Below, one piece after another: positions 26,265 to 34,101 of a stretch of DNA of 45,952 nt. Numbering within the stretch: position 1 is the stretch's first letter; the number at the start of each line of letters is the position of its first letter. The position numbers were made by a program, and so were the translations under genes. The notes under the pieces are model-generated. The model was not told the DNA's origin, searched no databases, and saw nothing but the letters and a program-made list of their open reading frames with translations. This stretch comes from Candidatus Pelagibacter communis (GTDB lineage Bacteria; Pseudomonadota; Alphaproteobacteria; Pelagibacterales; Pelagibacteraceae): contig NZ_CVSB01000063.1 of assembly GCF_001179845.1 (NCBI RefSeq), positions 1 through 45,952 of the forward strand, in the 5' to 3' direction.

Positions 26265-26836
26265 TTAAAGTTATATTACTTGCCGCTGGTTTATCCAAAA
26301 GAATGAAATCAGAAAATAAACTTATTAAGTTATATAAAAATAAACCTCTAATTAATTATTCACTAAATGTATTAAAAAAAAGTAAAGCAAATAAAATTAT
26401 TATAGTTCTTGGTCATCAATATAAAGAAGTAAGAAAAATAATTAAAAAAAATAAAAAAATTATTTTTACGTATAATAAAAACTATAAAAAAGGAATGGCC
26501 TCTTCCATAAAAATGGGATTAAAAAAAATATCTAAAAATGACAAAGGCTTTATTGTAGCTCAGTCTGATATGCCATTTGTTAAACAATCAGACATTAATA
26601 AAATTTGCAGATCTATAAAAACTAAAAAATTTTTAGTTCACGCATTAAAATATAAAAATAGATTAGGCAATCCCATTGGTTTTGATATTTCTTTGATAAA
26701 AAAATTTAAAAATATTAAAGGTGAGTTTGGAGCAAAATTTATTGTTAAAAGGCTTAAAAATAGAACAAATTTTATTAATACAAGCAGCCTTAAATCCTTT
26801 AAAGATTTTGATAAAGTTTCAGATTTTAGAAGCTGA
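26261..26836 (+). CDS. mocA: MocA-type molybdenum cofactor cytidylyltransferase
   Basis: NTP-transferase of 191 residues with the N-terminal motif VILLAAGLSKRMKSENKL and the metal-binding segment FIVAQSDMPFV. MocA proteins join CMP to the molybdenum cofactor, giving the dinucleotide form required by xanthine oxidase-family enzymes such as the CoxSLM here; operon position favours MocA over GTP-using MobA, though sequence alone does not fully separate them. The start is GTG inside the previous stop (GTGA). It is very Lys-rich. The end overlaps the converging msrQ by 18 bases. Confidence 0.82.
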   Translation: MIKVILLAAGLSKRMKSENKLIKLYKNKPLINYSLNVLKKSKANKIIIVLGHQYKEVRKIIKKNKKIIFTYNKNYKKGMASSIKMGLKKISKNDKGFIVAQSDMPFVKQSDINKICRSIKTKKFLVHALKYKNRLGNPIGFDISLIKKFKNIKGEFGAKFIVKRLKNRTNFINTSSLKSFKDFDKVSDFRS

Positions 26837-27400
26837 TTTAGTAATTTTAATCCTAAAAAGTAAAAGAATTATTAAAAGTATTAAAAATATAAGTGGTTTA
26901 AAAAATATTGTTTTTGATAGCCAAATATAATGAAGTACGCCAAAAATCCCAATTATATAAATTAATCTATGAATTTTTTTCCAATTTTGCTTCAACAGTC
27001 TAACCATTTTTTCAGATGATGTTACAGCAAGAGGGATTAATAAAAGCCAAGCTGAAAAACCAATAAAAATAAACTTCTTTTTTAAAACATCATTTATCAA
27101 TGGTTCAAAATCAAATCTGTAATCTAGACCAACGTAACTAAGCATATGAACAGATGCATAAAAAAACGCGAACAAACCAAGCATTCTTCTAAATTTGATC
27201 CATTCTAACGATTTAGTAATTTTCCTAAGTGGAGTCATTGAAAGAGTTAAAAAAATAAAAATTAATGTCCATTCACCAAAGTGATTAATAATTCTATCCA
27301 CAGGCTCTGGTCCTAATTGATTAAAAACTATTTGATAAGTAATTAAATAGATTGGCCAAAGCGAGAGAAAAAAAACTATAATTTTAGAATAGCTTCTCAA
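26819..27400 (-). CDS. msrQ: MsrQ-like heme membrane subunit (YedZ family)
   Basis: Inner-membrane protein of 193 residues with about five to six hydrophobic helices of the ferric reductase-like domain. Histidines placed to ligate heme are in YASVHMLSYVGL, KIHRLIYIIG and VLHYIWLS. MsrQ passes electrons from the quinone pool or flavin to MsrP for periplasmic methionine sulfoxide repair. It lies six bases after msrP, the normal partner order. The family call is good. Confidence 0.88.
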   Translation of the reverse strand: MRSYSKIIVFFLSLWPIYLITYQIVFNQLGPEPVDRIINHFGEWTLIFIFLTLSMTPLRKITKSLEWIKFRRMLGLFAFFYASVHMLSYVGLDYRFDFEPLINDVLKKKFIFIGFSAWLLLIPLAVTSSEKMVRLLKQNWKKIHRLIYIIGIFGVLHYIWLSKTIFFKPLIFLILLIILLLFRIKITKSASKI

Positions 27401-27406
27401 TTTAAT

Positions 27407-28312
27407 TTAATAATTTTTTTTTAAATCCATACCGCTATAAAGACTTGCGACTTCATCTCCATAACCATTAAACATTAAGGTCTTTACTCTAGGCGCCCAA
27501 ACACCTTCACCAATTATTCTTTCAGTTGCTTGAGACCATCTTGGATGAGCAACATTAGGATTAACATTTGAGTAAAACCCATATTCTCTAGGAGAAGCCC
27601 ACATCCAGGACGAGGTAGGCATTTTTTCTACAAATTTAATTTTAACAATTGCTTTGGCACTTTTAAAACCATACTTCCATGGAATAAATATTCTAAGTGG
27701 TGCTCCATTTTGATTTGGGAGTTTTTTACCATATAGACCTGTCACAACTGTTGTTAAAGGATGCATAGCTTCATCAATTCTTAAACCTTCTTTATACGGC
27801 CAGTTCAAAACAGGATATCTTTGACCTTTCATCTGCTCAGGATCGTATACACTTTCAAATTCAACAAATTTTGCTTTATTAGTTGGAATAACTTTTAATA
27901 GCAATTCGCTTAAGGAAAAACCCATCCACGGAATTACCATTGACCAACCTTCAACACACCTTAAACGATATATTCTTTCCTCAGAAACAAACATTTCCGA
28001 GATTTCCTCCATTGATAATTTAATTGGTTTTTCAACCTCTCCTTCAATAGCTATTTCCCAAGGGGTTGTTTTAAATATTTGAGAATTTCTATGAGGATCA
28101 CTCTTTGATGTTCCAAACTCATAATAATTATTATAAGTCGTAATATCTTTATAACTTGTTAATTTATCTCTCTCGTTTGCTAAAGATTTATTTACAAATG
28201 GTATAGTAGACATAGCTAGTGAGCTTGCTCCAAGACCTATAGATTTAATGAAAGATCTTCTTTTTTTATAAATATTTTCTGATGTAATTTCTGAATTTTT
28301 AAATTTTATCAT
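27407..28312 (-). CDS. msrP: Periplasmic methionine sulfoxide reductase catalytic subunit MsrP
   Basis: Molybdenum enzyme of 301 residues that reduces oxidised methionines in envelope proteins. A twin-arginine signal (KKRRSFIKSIGLGASSLA, residues about 16-33) directs folded export. The Mo-ligand Cys lies in RLRCVEGWSMVIPW (about 117), and the sulfite oxidase fold continues through LKVIPTNKAKFVEFES, NGAPLRIFIPWKYGFKSAK and the C-terminal MSRP-type WSQATER. It is directly upstream of msrQ and one base after moaE, linking enzyme and cofactor genes in one operon. Confidence 0.93.
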   Translation of the reverse strand: MIKFKNSEITSENIYKKRRSFIKSIGLGASSLAMSTIPFVNKSLANERDKLTSYKDITTYNNYYEFGTSKSDPHRNSQIFKTTPWEIAIEGEVEKPIKLSMEEISEMFVSEERIYRLRCVEGWSMVIPWMGFSLSELLLKVIPTNKAKFVEFESVYDPEQMKGQRYPVLNWPYKEGLRIDEAMHPLTTVVTGLYGKKLPNQNGAPLRIFIPWKYGFKSAKAIVKIKFVEKMPTSSWMWASPREYGFYSNVNPNVAHPRWSQATERIIGEGVWAPRVKTLMFNGYGDEVASLYSGMDLKKNY

Positions 28313-28313
28313 T

Positions 28314-28760
28314 TTAATTGTTTAGAGATACTCCTTTCAACCACTCACTATCCTCATTTTGATAATGTTCTTTTTTCCAAATCGGAGATCTTTTTTTAAT
28401 TTCCTCAATTATATATCTAGATAACACAAAAGCTTGATCTCTATGTTTGCAAGCTACACCAATAATAATGCTTTTTTCTTTTAAACTTACATAACCTTTA
28501 ACATGTTCAATAAATACTGCTTTTTCTTTAATATTTAACTTGTTATCTGCTTCCTCATAAATTTCTTCAAAACTTCTTATAACCATACTTTCTTTGGCAT
28601 CATAGGTAATACCAGTAACTGATTTATTTTCATTTAAATCTCTTACAGTTCCAACAAAATATATTACAGCGCCAAATTTAGATTGATTTAAAAAATTTTC
28701 TGCTTTTGAAATCTCAATCTTCTCATTTTTTGAAGTATCAATAATTTTGGTATGTAGCAT
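28314..28760 (-). CDS. moaE: Molybdopterin synthase catalytic subunit MoaE
   Basis: Large subunit of molybdopterin synthase, which inserts two sulfurs into cyclic pyranopterin using MoaD thiocarboxylate. Seen: GAVIYFVGTVRDLNENKSV, LTYDAKESM-like TYDAKES, the signature ACKHRDQAFVLSRYII, and the active-site Lys region IWKKEHYQNEDSEWL. It has 148 residues. Its ATG shares a base with the moaD stop (TAATG), and its ribosome site AGGAGG is inside the last moaD codons. Confidence 0.94.
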   Translation of the reverse strand: MLHTKIIDTSKNEKIEISKAENFLNQSKFGAVIYFVGTVRDLNENKSVTGITYDAKESMVIRSFEEIYEEADNKLNIKEKAVFIEHVKGYVSLKEKSIIIGVACKHRDQAFVLSRYIIEEIKKRSPIWKKEHYQNEDSEWLKGVSLNN

Positions 28761-29029
28761 TAACCGCCTCCTATAGGAGGTATAATGCTAAAGTTTTGTT
28801 TTTTAACTATTTTATAATTGTCTGAGACAATTTTATCATCAGACGAACAAAAAGCTGATGATTTAATAATTTTTTTAAAAGTTTCATTTCCTTTAAATTT
28901 CATATCAATAAACTCTATCATTTGGTTTCTAAGATCTTTTATTGAGGAATTTTCAATTAATTCAAAGTCTAAATGGGATTTAGTACTAAATTCTCTAGCC
29001 GCACCAAATAGTTCAACTGATATTTTCAT
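28760..29029 (-). CDS. moaD: Molybdopterin synthase sulfur carrier subunit MoaD
   Basis: Ubiquitin-like sulfur carrier of 89 residues: it opens KISVELFGAAREF and ends in PPIGGG, giving the C-terminal Gly-Gly that is adenylated and thiocarboxylated (here by an activating MoeB-type enzyme encoded elsewhere). The sequence ends with three glycines. It sits between moaC and moaE with one-base overlaps on both sides. Confidence 0.93.
   Translation of the reverse strand: MKISVELFGAAREFSTKSHLDFELIENSSIKDLRNQMIEFIDMKFKGNETFKKIIKSSAFCSSDDKIVSDNYKIVKKQNFSIIPPIGGG
28767..28780 (-). promoter_or_regulatory. Hairpin over the moaE ribosome binding site
   Basis: Perfect 14-base palindrome CCTCCTATAGGAGG spans the last moaD codons. 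In the mRNA CCUCC-UAUA-GGAGG would fold as a five-base-pair hairpin hiding AGGAGG, the moaE ribosome site that lies seven bases before its ATG. Ribosomes finishing moaD would open it, so moaE translation would be coupled to moaD. The structure is seen; coupling is inferred. Confidence 0.6.
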
Positions 29030-29574
29030 TAAATAATGTTTTTTAAAAAATCTGGGAGCCCATCAGGGTTTTTCCATAATCCACTTTTTCCACCTTCTTT
29101 AATTAATAATTTTACGTTATCAATTTTAAGATGTGGATTTACTATTTTGCTTAAATCATAAATTGTGATTAAGGCAGAGTTAACACCCATTATAGCTTCC
29201 ATCTCAACACCTGTTTTTGCTACTGCAGAAACGACACAAAAAACCTCTAAAGAACTATCTAATTCATTCATAATTATTTTAGTAGCCGTATGGTCAATTG
29301 GAAGTGGGTGACATAAAGGAATAAGTTCACTTGTTTTTTTTACACCCAACACAGCCGATACCTCAGCTAAGGTAATAGGGTCTCCTTTAGGCATCTTCTT
29401 ATTTTTAATTAAATCAAAAACTTCTTTTCCAACATAAATTTTACCTGATGCTAGAGCTCTTCTAAAAGTTTCTTTTTTTGAAGAAACATCAACCATATTA
29501 AAAGAATTTTTTTGAAATATTTCTTTAGCCCAATCTTTAAGCTCTTCTTGATTTATAATTTTTAATTTTGACAT
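29029..29574 (-). CDS. moaC: Cyclic pyranopterin monophosphate synthase MoaC
   Basis: Second enzyme of cofactor synthesis, which closes the pyranopterin ring from the MoaA product. It has 181 residues, with the family core SELIPLCHPLPIDHT, VVSAVAKTGVEMEAIMGVNSALITIYDLSK and the ending IKEGGKSGLW. The ~25 residues before the core (INQEELKDWAKEIFQKNSF) replace the usual short lead and are slightly long but normal for alphaproteobacteria. One-base overlaps link it to moaA and moaD. Confidence 0.95.
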   Translation of the reverse strand: MSKLKIINQEELKDWAKEIFQKNSFNMVDVSSKKETFRRALASGKIYVGKEVFDLIKNKKMPKGDPITLAEVSAVLGVKKTSELIPLCHPLPIDHTATKIIMNELDSSLEVFCVVSAVAKTGVEMEAIMGVNSALITIYDLSKIVNPHLKIDNVKLLIKEGGKSGLWKNPDGLPDFLKNII

Positions 29575-30560
29575 TAGCCGCCTGTGGTAGATAAATTTTT
29601 AGTTAAACCAGTTTCACCAAGCTCTAAATAATGTGATTCTTTTTTAAATTTCATTTGTCCCAAAATGAGATCTTGCAATTCATCTATTTGATCATTTTTT
29701 TGCAATAAATGTCTTATACTTATTCCAGTATTGCCAAATAGGCATAATCTAAGATCTCCTCTTGATGTAATTCTTAATCTATTACAACTTCTACAAAAAT
29801 CTTTAGAATAGGGTGCTATAATTCCAAATTTCCCTTTATATTCTGGATTGATATAATTTAATGACGGTCCTGCATCCTTACCTAGGGTTTGGTAAATCCA
29901 ATTGTTTTTATTTAAATATTCTTTGAAGATTTTTGAGGATACATGGTATTTTTTAAAATAATCAAGGTTATCTCCAGTTTGCATTAATTCTATATATCTA
30001 AAATCTACTTTGTTTTTTTTAATAAATTCTCCCCAAGTCTCAAAATCTTTGTCTGATGCATTTATTCCATTTAAAAGAACTGCATTAATCTTAATGTTTT
30101 TAAAATTTAAATCTTGTAGGATATTAATTCCTTTTAAAATCTCTGGTAATCGATCATGACCTGTAACATTTTTGAATGTATTTCTATCCAGACTATCAAT
30201 GCTAATATTAATACCATTTATCCCACTATCTACTAACATCTTTGCTTTTTTGTCTAAATGATAACCGTTTGTAGTAATTACAACTTTTTTTATTCCAGCT
30301 TCATGTTTTAAGATTTTAATTATTTCAAAAAAATCATTTCTTACTGTTGGTTCACCGCCAGTAAGTCTTATTTTATTTACACCTAATTTTGAAAAAACTT
30401 TTGCGAGACGTCTTATTTCATCAAGATGAAGAAATTTTCTATTGTCACTTTTATCAATTTGATAACCATTAGGTAAACAATACCCACACTTAAAATTACA
30501 AACATCTGTAATTGAAAGTCTTATATATGGAAATGTTCTACCGAAACTATCTATAAGCAT
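29574..30560 (-). CDS. moaA: GTP 3',8-cyclase MoaA
   Basis: Radical SAM enzyme that starts molybdopterin synthesis from GTP. The N-terminal [4Fe-4S] Cys are in CNFKCGYC (21, 25, 28); the C-terminal cluster uses CRSCNRLR and the later Cys of LRLC; the essential C-terminal Gly-Gly is present (STTGG). SAM-binding RLTGGEPTVR is intact. It has 328 residues, normal length. It is the first gene of the moaA-C-D-E-msrP-msrQ run, which has no gap larger than six bases after it. Confidence 0.97.
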   Translation of the reverse strand: MLIDSFGRTFPYIRLSITDVCNFKCGYCLPNGYQIDKSDNRKFLHLDEIRRLAKVFSKLGVNKIRLTGGEPTVRNDFFEIIKILKHEAGIKKVVITTNGYHLDKKAKMLVDSGINGINISIDSLDRNTFKNVTGHDRLPEILKGINILQDLNFKNIKINAVLLNGINASDKDFETWGEFIKKNKVDFRYIELMQTGDNLDYFKKYHVSSKIFKEYLNKNNWIYQTLGKDAGPSLNYINPEYKGKFGIIAPYSKDFCRSCNRLRITSRGDLRLCLFGNTGISIRHLLQKNDQIDELQDLILGQMKFKKESHYLELGETGLTKNLSTTGG

Positions 30561-30631
30561 ATTTTTTTATTATTATTTATCTTAATAAAAAAAATTACTA
30601 ACTTCTAGTCTTAGAACCTTTCATTAAAGTT

Positions 30632-30955
30632 TTATTTTCCAACTGGTCGATAAGAAGATGCAGCTTTTGCAGCTTTTTCTGCAGCTTTGTTAAAATCAAC
30701 AGCTTCCATGATATTCATATCTTCAATTGTGCCAGTTGATTGCATTAACATCTTCATACCTGCCATTGTTTCAAAATCTGATCCTTCAATAATAGCTATG
30801 AAATCATATGCTCCTCTTAGAGTCATCATTTCTATAAGTTTTCCACCAGCAGCTTCAGTTATTTTTTTTGCAGCCTCTTGTCTATTATCTGAAGGATTCT
30901 TAACGAAACCAGCAAGACCTTGAGTTGAGTATTTACCTAGTACAACAAACTTCAT
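30632..30955 (-). CDS. GYD-domain protein of unknown function
   Basis: Small 107-residue protein of the GYD family: it opens KFVVLGKYSTQGLAGFVKNP and contains the motif LRGAYDFIAIIEG (the GxYDxv core) in a ferredoxin-like fold. The C-terminus is Ala/Lys-rich (FNKAAEKAAKAASSYRP). The function is not known; dimeric small-ligand sensing is a guess from the fold. A strong ribosome site AGGAGG precedes the ATG. It follows the ABC transporter operon in the same direction, with 86 bases between. Confidence 0.8.
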   Translation of the reverse strand: MKFVVLGKYSTQGLAGFVKNPSDNRQEAAKKITEAAGGKLIEMMTLRGAYDFIAIIEGSDFETMAGMKMLMQSTGTIEDMNIMEAVDFNKAAEKAAKAASSYRPVGK

Positions 30956-31041
30956 TATTCCTCCTTTTTTATATTTTAATTATAACAAAATTCGCATTTG
31001 TTAAAAATGATTTAGGATTAATAAGGTTTGAAAATGATTAA

Positions 31042-31836
31042 CTAATTTTTACTTAGTCTATCCATTTCTTTTAATTCAACCTCAAGTTTATCTAGCTCCT
31101 CTCCACCAGCCATCATTCCTAATAGCTCTTCTCGGCTAATATCTTTTTTATTAAAAGTTCCTAAGCTTTTACCTCTATTAAGAACAGTAAAACTATTTCC
31201 TACAGGATATGCATGGTGAACATTGTGCGTAATTAAAATTACAGCTAAACCTTGTGAAGCCGCTTTTACAATGTATTTTAAAACCATTGATGCTTGATGA
31301 ACACCAAGAGCAGAAGTTGGTTCATCTAAAACTAAAACTTTTGCACCAAAATATATAGCTCTTGAAATTGCTAAACATTGTCTTTCACCACCAGACATTG
31401 TTCCAACTGCTTGAGAAGGATCTCTTACGTCAATTCCAATTTGACCCATTCTTTCAGCAGCAATTTGATTTGCCTTTTCAATATCGAAAGTTTTTAAAAA
31501 AGGTAGTCCCTTTAATGGTTCTCTTCCCATAAAAAAGTTTCTTGTGACACTCATTAAAGGAACTAAAGCTAAGTCCTGGTAAACAGTTCCAATTCCCATA
31601 TCCAAGGCATCTTTAGGTGAGTCAAAAACAGTTTTTTTACCTTCAATTACTATTTCACCTTCATCGGGTTTATGAACACCTGCTAAAGTTTTAATTAATG
31701 TAGATTTTCCTGCACCATTGTCGCCAAGCAAACACATGATCTCACCTTTTTTTAATTTCATAGTGACATCTTTAAGAGCAATCACTTTTCCAAAAAATTT
31801 ACTAATGTTGTTAAATTCAATTAAATTTTCTGACAT
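31042..31836 (-). CDS. Sugar ABC transporter ATP-binding protein (FrcA type)
   Basis: Single-domain ATPase of 264 residues of the ribose/fructose (CUT2) type. Walker A is GDNGAGKST, the Q-loop is [10 protein letters not shown], the signature is [14 protein letters not shown], and Walker B is [13 protein letters not shown] followed by [11 protein letters not shown]2 RbsA/MglA ATPases carry two cassettes; this one-cassette form is like FrcA. It shares one base with the permease gene. Confidence 0.88.
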   Translation of the reverse strand: MSENLIEFNNISKFFGKVIALKDVTMKLKKGEIMCLLGDNGAGKSTLIKTLAGVHKPDEGEIVIEGKKTVFDSPKDALDMGIGTVYQDLALVPLMSVTRNFFMGREPLKGLPFLKTFDIEKANQIAAERMGQIGIDVRDPSQAVGTMSGGERQCLAISRAIYFGAKVLVLDEPTSALGVHQASMVLKYIVKAASQGLAVILITHNVHHAYPVGNSFTVLNRGKSLGTFNKKDISREELLGMMAGGEELDKLEVELKEMDRLSKN

Positions 31837-32963
31837 TATTTTGTCTCTGTTACTCGTTTTCTAATGTAATTATTAAATACTACAGCAATCAACATCATCG
31901 CTCCTAAAAACACTTTAAACCAATCAGTATCAACATCTGTATAAAATATTCCCATCGAAACAGTTCCAAATATTAATGCACCAAAAGCTGCACCAATTGC
32001 AGAACCATATCCTCCAGTTAATAAACAACCACCAACAACTGCTGCTGCAATTGCTTCTAATTCTTTTAAATTTCCTCTCATAGTATCTGCAGAACCAGCA
32101 TCTAAAACTTGAATAGTTGCAAAAATAGTTGCTGCAACTGCTGTCCCAATAAATAAACTTATTTTAACTCTTCCAACGGGCACACCAACATTTGTTGCAC
32201 CATTCTTGTCTCCTCCTGATGCAAAAATCCAGTTACCATATCTAGTCTTCATTAATATCCATGTTGCAAAAAGTGTAGCTGCAATAAACCATATTACTGA
32301 AGGAGGAATACCGGTAGCTAATGGAGTTCCATCGGTTCTTAATGCAATTAAATTCATTGAACCCAGCCAAGTAAACAGCCATTTGAAAGTATCAGTTGCA
32401 AACATCCAGGCGATTGGATCATTCTCTATTAAAACTCTTAAGCCTGGAACTTGAGTTCTTCCTGTAATTAATCTTGTAATTGCTAATGTTGCTCCTCTTA
32501 AAATAAACAACATTGCAAGAGTTACTATAAAAGATGGAAGTCCTGTTCTAACAACAAGGATACCATTGAAATAACCAACCAGTACTGCCATAGCAAAAGC
32601 AAAAATAATACTTATCCATAAAGGCCAACCCCAATAAATTGCAGGTATTGCTATACATATTCCTGCAAAACCAATCATTGATCCAATTGATAAATCAAAT
32701 TCACCACCAATCATTAGCATTGCTGCTGCAATTGCAATTATTCCTAAATTTGCAGAAACATCTAAAAAGTTAAGAGTTCCATATGCACTGAACATTCCAG
32801 TGTCACCTGCAACTATTCCAAAAAATATGAATACTAAAATTGCACCACCAACAGCACCTAATTCGGGTCTATTTAAAAGCAATCTTAGTTTTGATACTTC
32901 TTTAAGTCTTTCGTCTTGACCTGAAGTTTTTTTTGATGCGATACTTTTTGCTTTGTCAGACAT
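31836..32963 (-). CDS. Sugar ABC transporter permease (FrcC type)
   Basis: Inner-membrane permease of 375 residues with eight to ten helices; a cytoplasmic N-terminal tail ([20 protein letters not shown]) precedes the first helix. CUT2 features include [40 protein letters not shown] and [16 protein letters not shown]. No obvious ribosome site precedes the ATG; the leader between binding protein and permease is instead occupied by a terminator-like hairpin. Confidence 0.9.
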   Translation of the reverse strand: MSDKAKSIASKKTSGQDERLKEVSKLRLLLNRPELGAVGGAILVFIFFGIVAGDTGMFSAYGTLNFLDVSANLGIIAIAAAMLMIGGEFDLSIGSMIGFAGICIAIPAIYWGWPLWISIIFAFAMAVLVGYFNGILVVRTGLPSFIVTLAMLFILRGATLAITRLITGRTQVPGLRVLIENDPIAWMFATDTFKWLFTWLGSMNLIALRTDGTPLATGIPPSVIWFIAATLFATWILMKTRYGNWIFASGGDKNGATNVGVPVGRVKISLFIGTAVAATIFATIQVLDAGSADTMRGNLKELEAIAAAVVGGCLLTGGYGSAIGAAFGALIFGTVSMGIFYTDVDTDWFKVFLGAMMLIAVVFNNYIRKRVTETK

Positions 32964-32984
32964 TTTGTTTTGAATTTTGTTTAG

Positions 32985-33019
32985 AAAAAAGGCCTAACTA
33001 AAAGTTAGCTAGGCCTTTT
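32985..33019 (-). terminator. Terminator-like hairpin between binding-protein and permease genes
   Basis: On the minus strand, AAAAGGCCTA (33019-33010) pairs perfectly with TAGGCCTTTT (32996-32987) around a 13-base loop and runs into a T tract (32990-32985). It starts 11 bases after the binding-protein stop. Such elements let the binding protein outnumber the membrane parts by partial termination or by mRNA stabilisation. Confidence 0.8.
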
Positions 33020-33029
33020 AAAGTATTTT

Positions 33030-33953
33030 TTATCTGTAACCTTGAGCTGCCCACTTAATTACTTTAGCAGCATTATCAGGAGTTACGAAACCAGGACCAG
33101 TCATAACTACTCCAGCTGGCATAGTTCCATATCTCATGTACTGACCAAAAATTGCTATTGGTAAGTAACCTTGTAGGTATTGTTGTTGGTCAATTAAAAA
33201 CTCTACTTTACCTGCAGCAGCAGCTTTTAACATTCCTGGTGACATATCGAATGTACCAAGTTTAACAGAACCAACTTTTCCTGCAGCTTCTAAAGCTTTA
33301 AGAGCAGCTTCACCTGCAAGACCAGCACCTAAAGTTAGGATAGTGTCATATCCACCACCTAATTTAGCAGCAACAGCTTTTTGAATTTCTGTTGGGTCAT
33401 TAGAAGTTCCTAAGATATCAACTGATCCACCAAAACCTTTTTTGAATCCAGCACATCTTCTATCTAATGCAACGTTTCCAACTTCGTGGTTAACACATAG
33501 TGCTTTTTTACCACCAGCAGCTTTCATTTTTTGTCCGCCACCTACACCAGCTTCAAACTCAGTTTGTCCAACGTGAGCACTGATACCTAGTGAAGCAAAG
33601 TCATCTGAACCAGAGTTCATTGAAATTACTGGAATACCAGCAGCGATAGCAGCTTTAACAGATTTTCCTAAAGCAGCAGCATCTGGAAGAGTAATCACAA
33701 TACCTTTTGGTTTTTGTGAAACTGCGTTGTCAATTAATTTAGCCATTTCAACCATGTCGAAAGTAGCAGGTGCAGTGTACTTGCAAGATATTCCCATATC
33801 TGCACATCCTTTATCTACACCATTCTTAGCAACAGACCAAAACGGGTCGTTAGCTTGTCCGTGAGATACAACGATCACGTCTACTGCTAAAGCAGACACT
33901 GAAAGCATAACCCAAGCAACAAAAGCTAATAATGATTTGTATAATGTTTTCAT
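33030..33953 (-). CDS. Periplasmic sugar-binding protein of ABC transporter (FrcB type)
   Basis: Type I periplasmic binding protein of 307 residues. It has a cleavable signal peptide (about 23 residues, ending SVSALA), then VDVIVVSHGQANDPFWSVAK, DNAVSQKPKGIVITLPD, GIPVISMNSGSDDF, and DQQQYLQGYLPI near the C-terminus, as in ribose- and fructose-binding proteins. The specific ligand cannot be read. Adjacent inositol-type dehydrogenase and dehydratase genes make myo-inositol or a related polyol a fair guess. Ala/Gly/Lys-rich composition and less extreme AT use than neighbours fit a highly expressed gene. Confidence 0.9.
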   Translation of the reverse strand: MKTLYKSLLAFVAWVMLSVSALAVDVIVVSHGQANDPFWSVAKNGVDKGCADMGISCKYTAPATFDMVEMAKLIDNAVSQKPKGIVITLPDAAALGKSVKAAIAAGIPVISMNSGSDDFASLGISAHVGQTEFEAGVGGGQKMKAAGGKKALCVNHEVGNVALDRRCAGFKKGFGGSVDILGTSNDPTEIQKAVAAKLGGGYDTILTLGAGLAGEAALKALEAAGKVGSVKLGTFDMSPGMLKAAAAGKVEFLIDQQQYLQGYLPIAIFGQYMRYGTMPAGVVMTGPGFVTPDNAAKVIKWAAQGYR

Positions 33954-33975
33954 TATTTTTCCCTCTCGTTTAAAT

Positions 33976-34006
33976 AAAAGTTAACTTTTAATGCGCGAAC
34001 GTTAAC
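33976..34006 (-). promoter_or_regulatory. Candidate operator/promoter region of the sugar-binding protein gene
   Basis: Two linked elements lie upstream of the ATG: a perfect 14-base palindrome AAAAGTTAACTTTT (33976-33989) and a second GTTAAC (34001-34006) overlapping AACGTT inside GCGCGAACGTTAACAT, which resembles LacI-family operators with a central CG. Their position between the upstream terminator and the start codon fits a sugar-responsive operator. No regulator gene is in the window; binding is inferred. Confidence 0.4.
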
Positions 34007-34008
34007 AT

Positions 34009-34039
34009 AAAAAAAACCAAGTTGTAAAGACGACAACTT
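34009..34039 (-). terminator. Rho-independent terminator after the inositol dehydrogenase-like gene
   Basis: On the minus strand AAGTTGT (34039-34033) pairs with ACAACTT (34025-34019) around a seven-base loop, followed by GG and eight T (34016-34009). It ends the dehydrogenase transcript and separates it from the binding-protein gene. Confidence 0.85.
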
Positions 34040-34101
34040 TAAAATGTATAACTTTTATATATAGTTTATAATTGTTTTAAATTTTCTATTATTAGTTGTA
34101 T

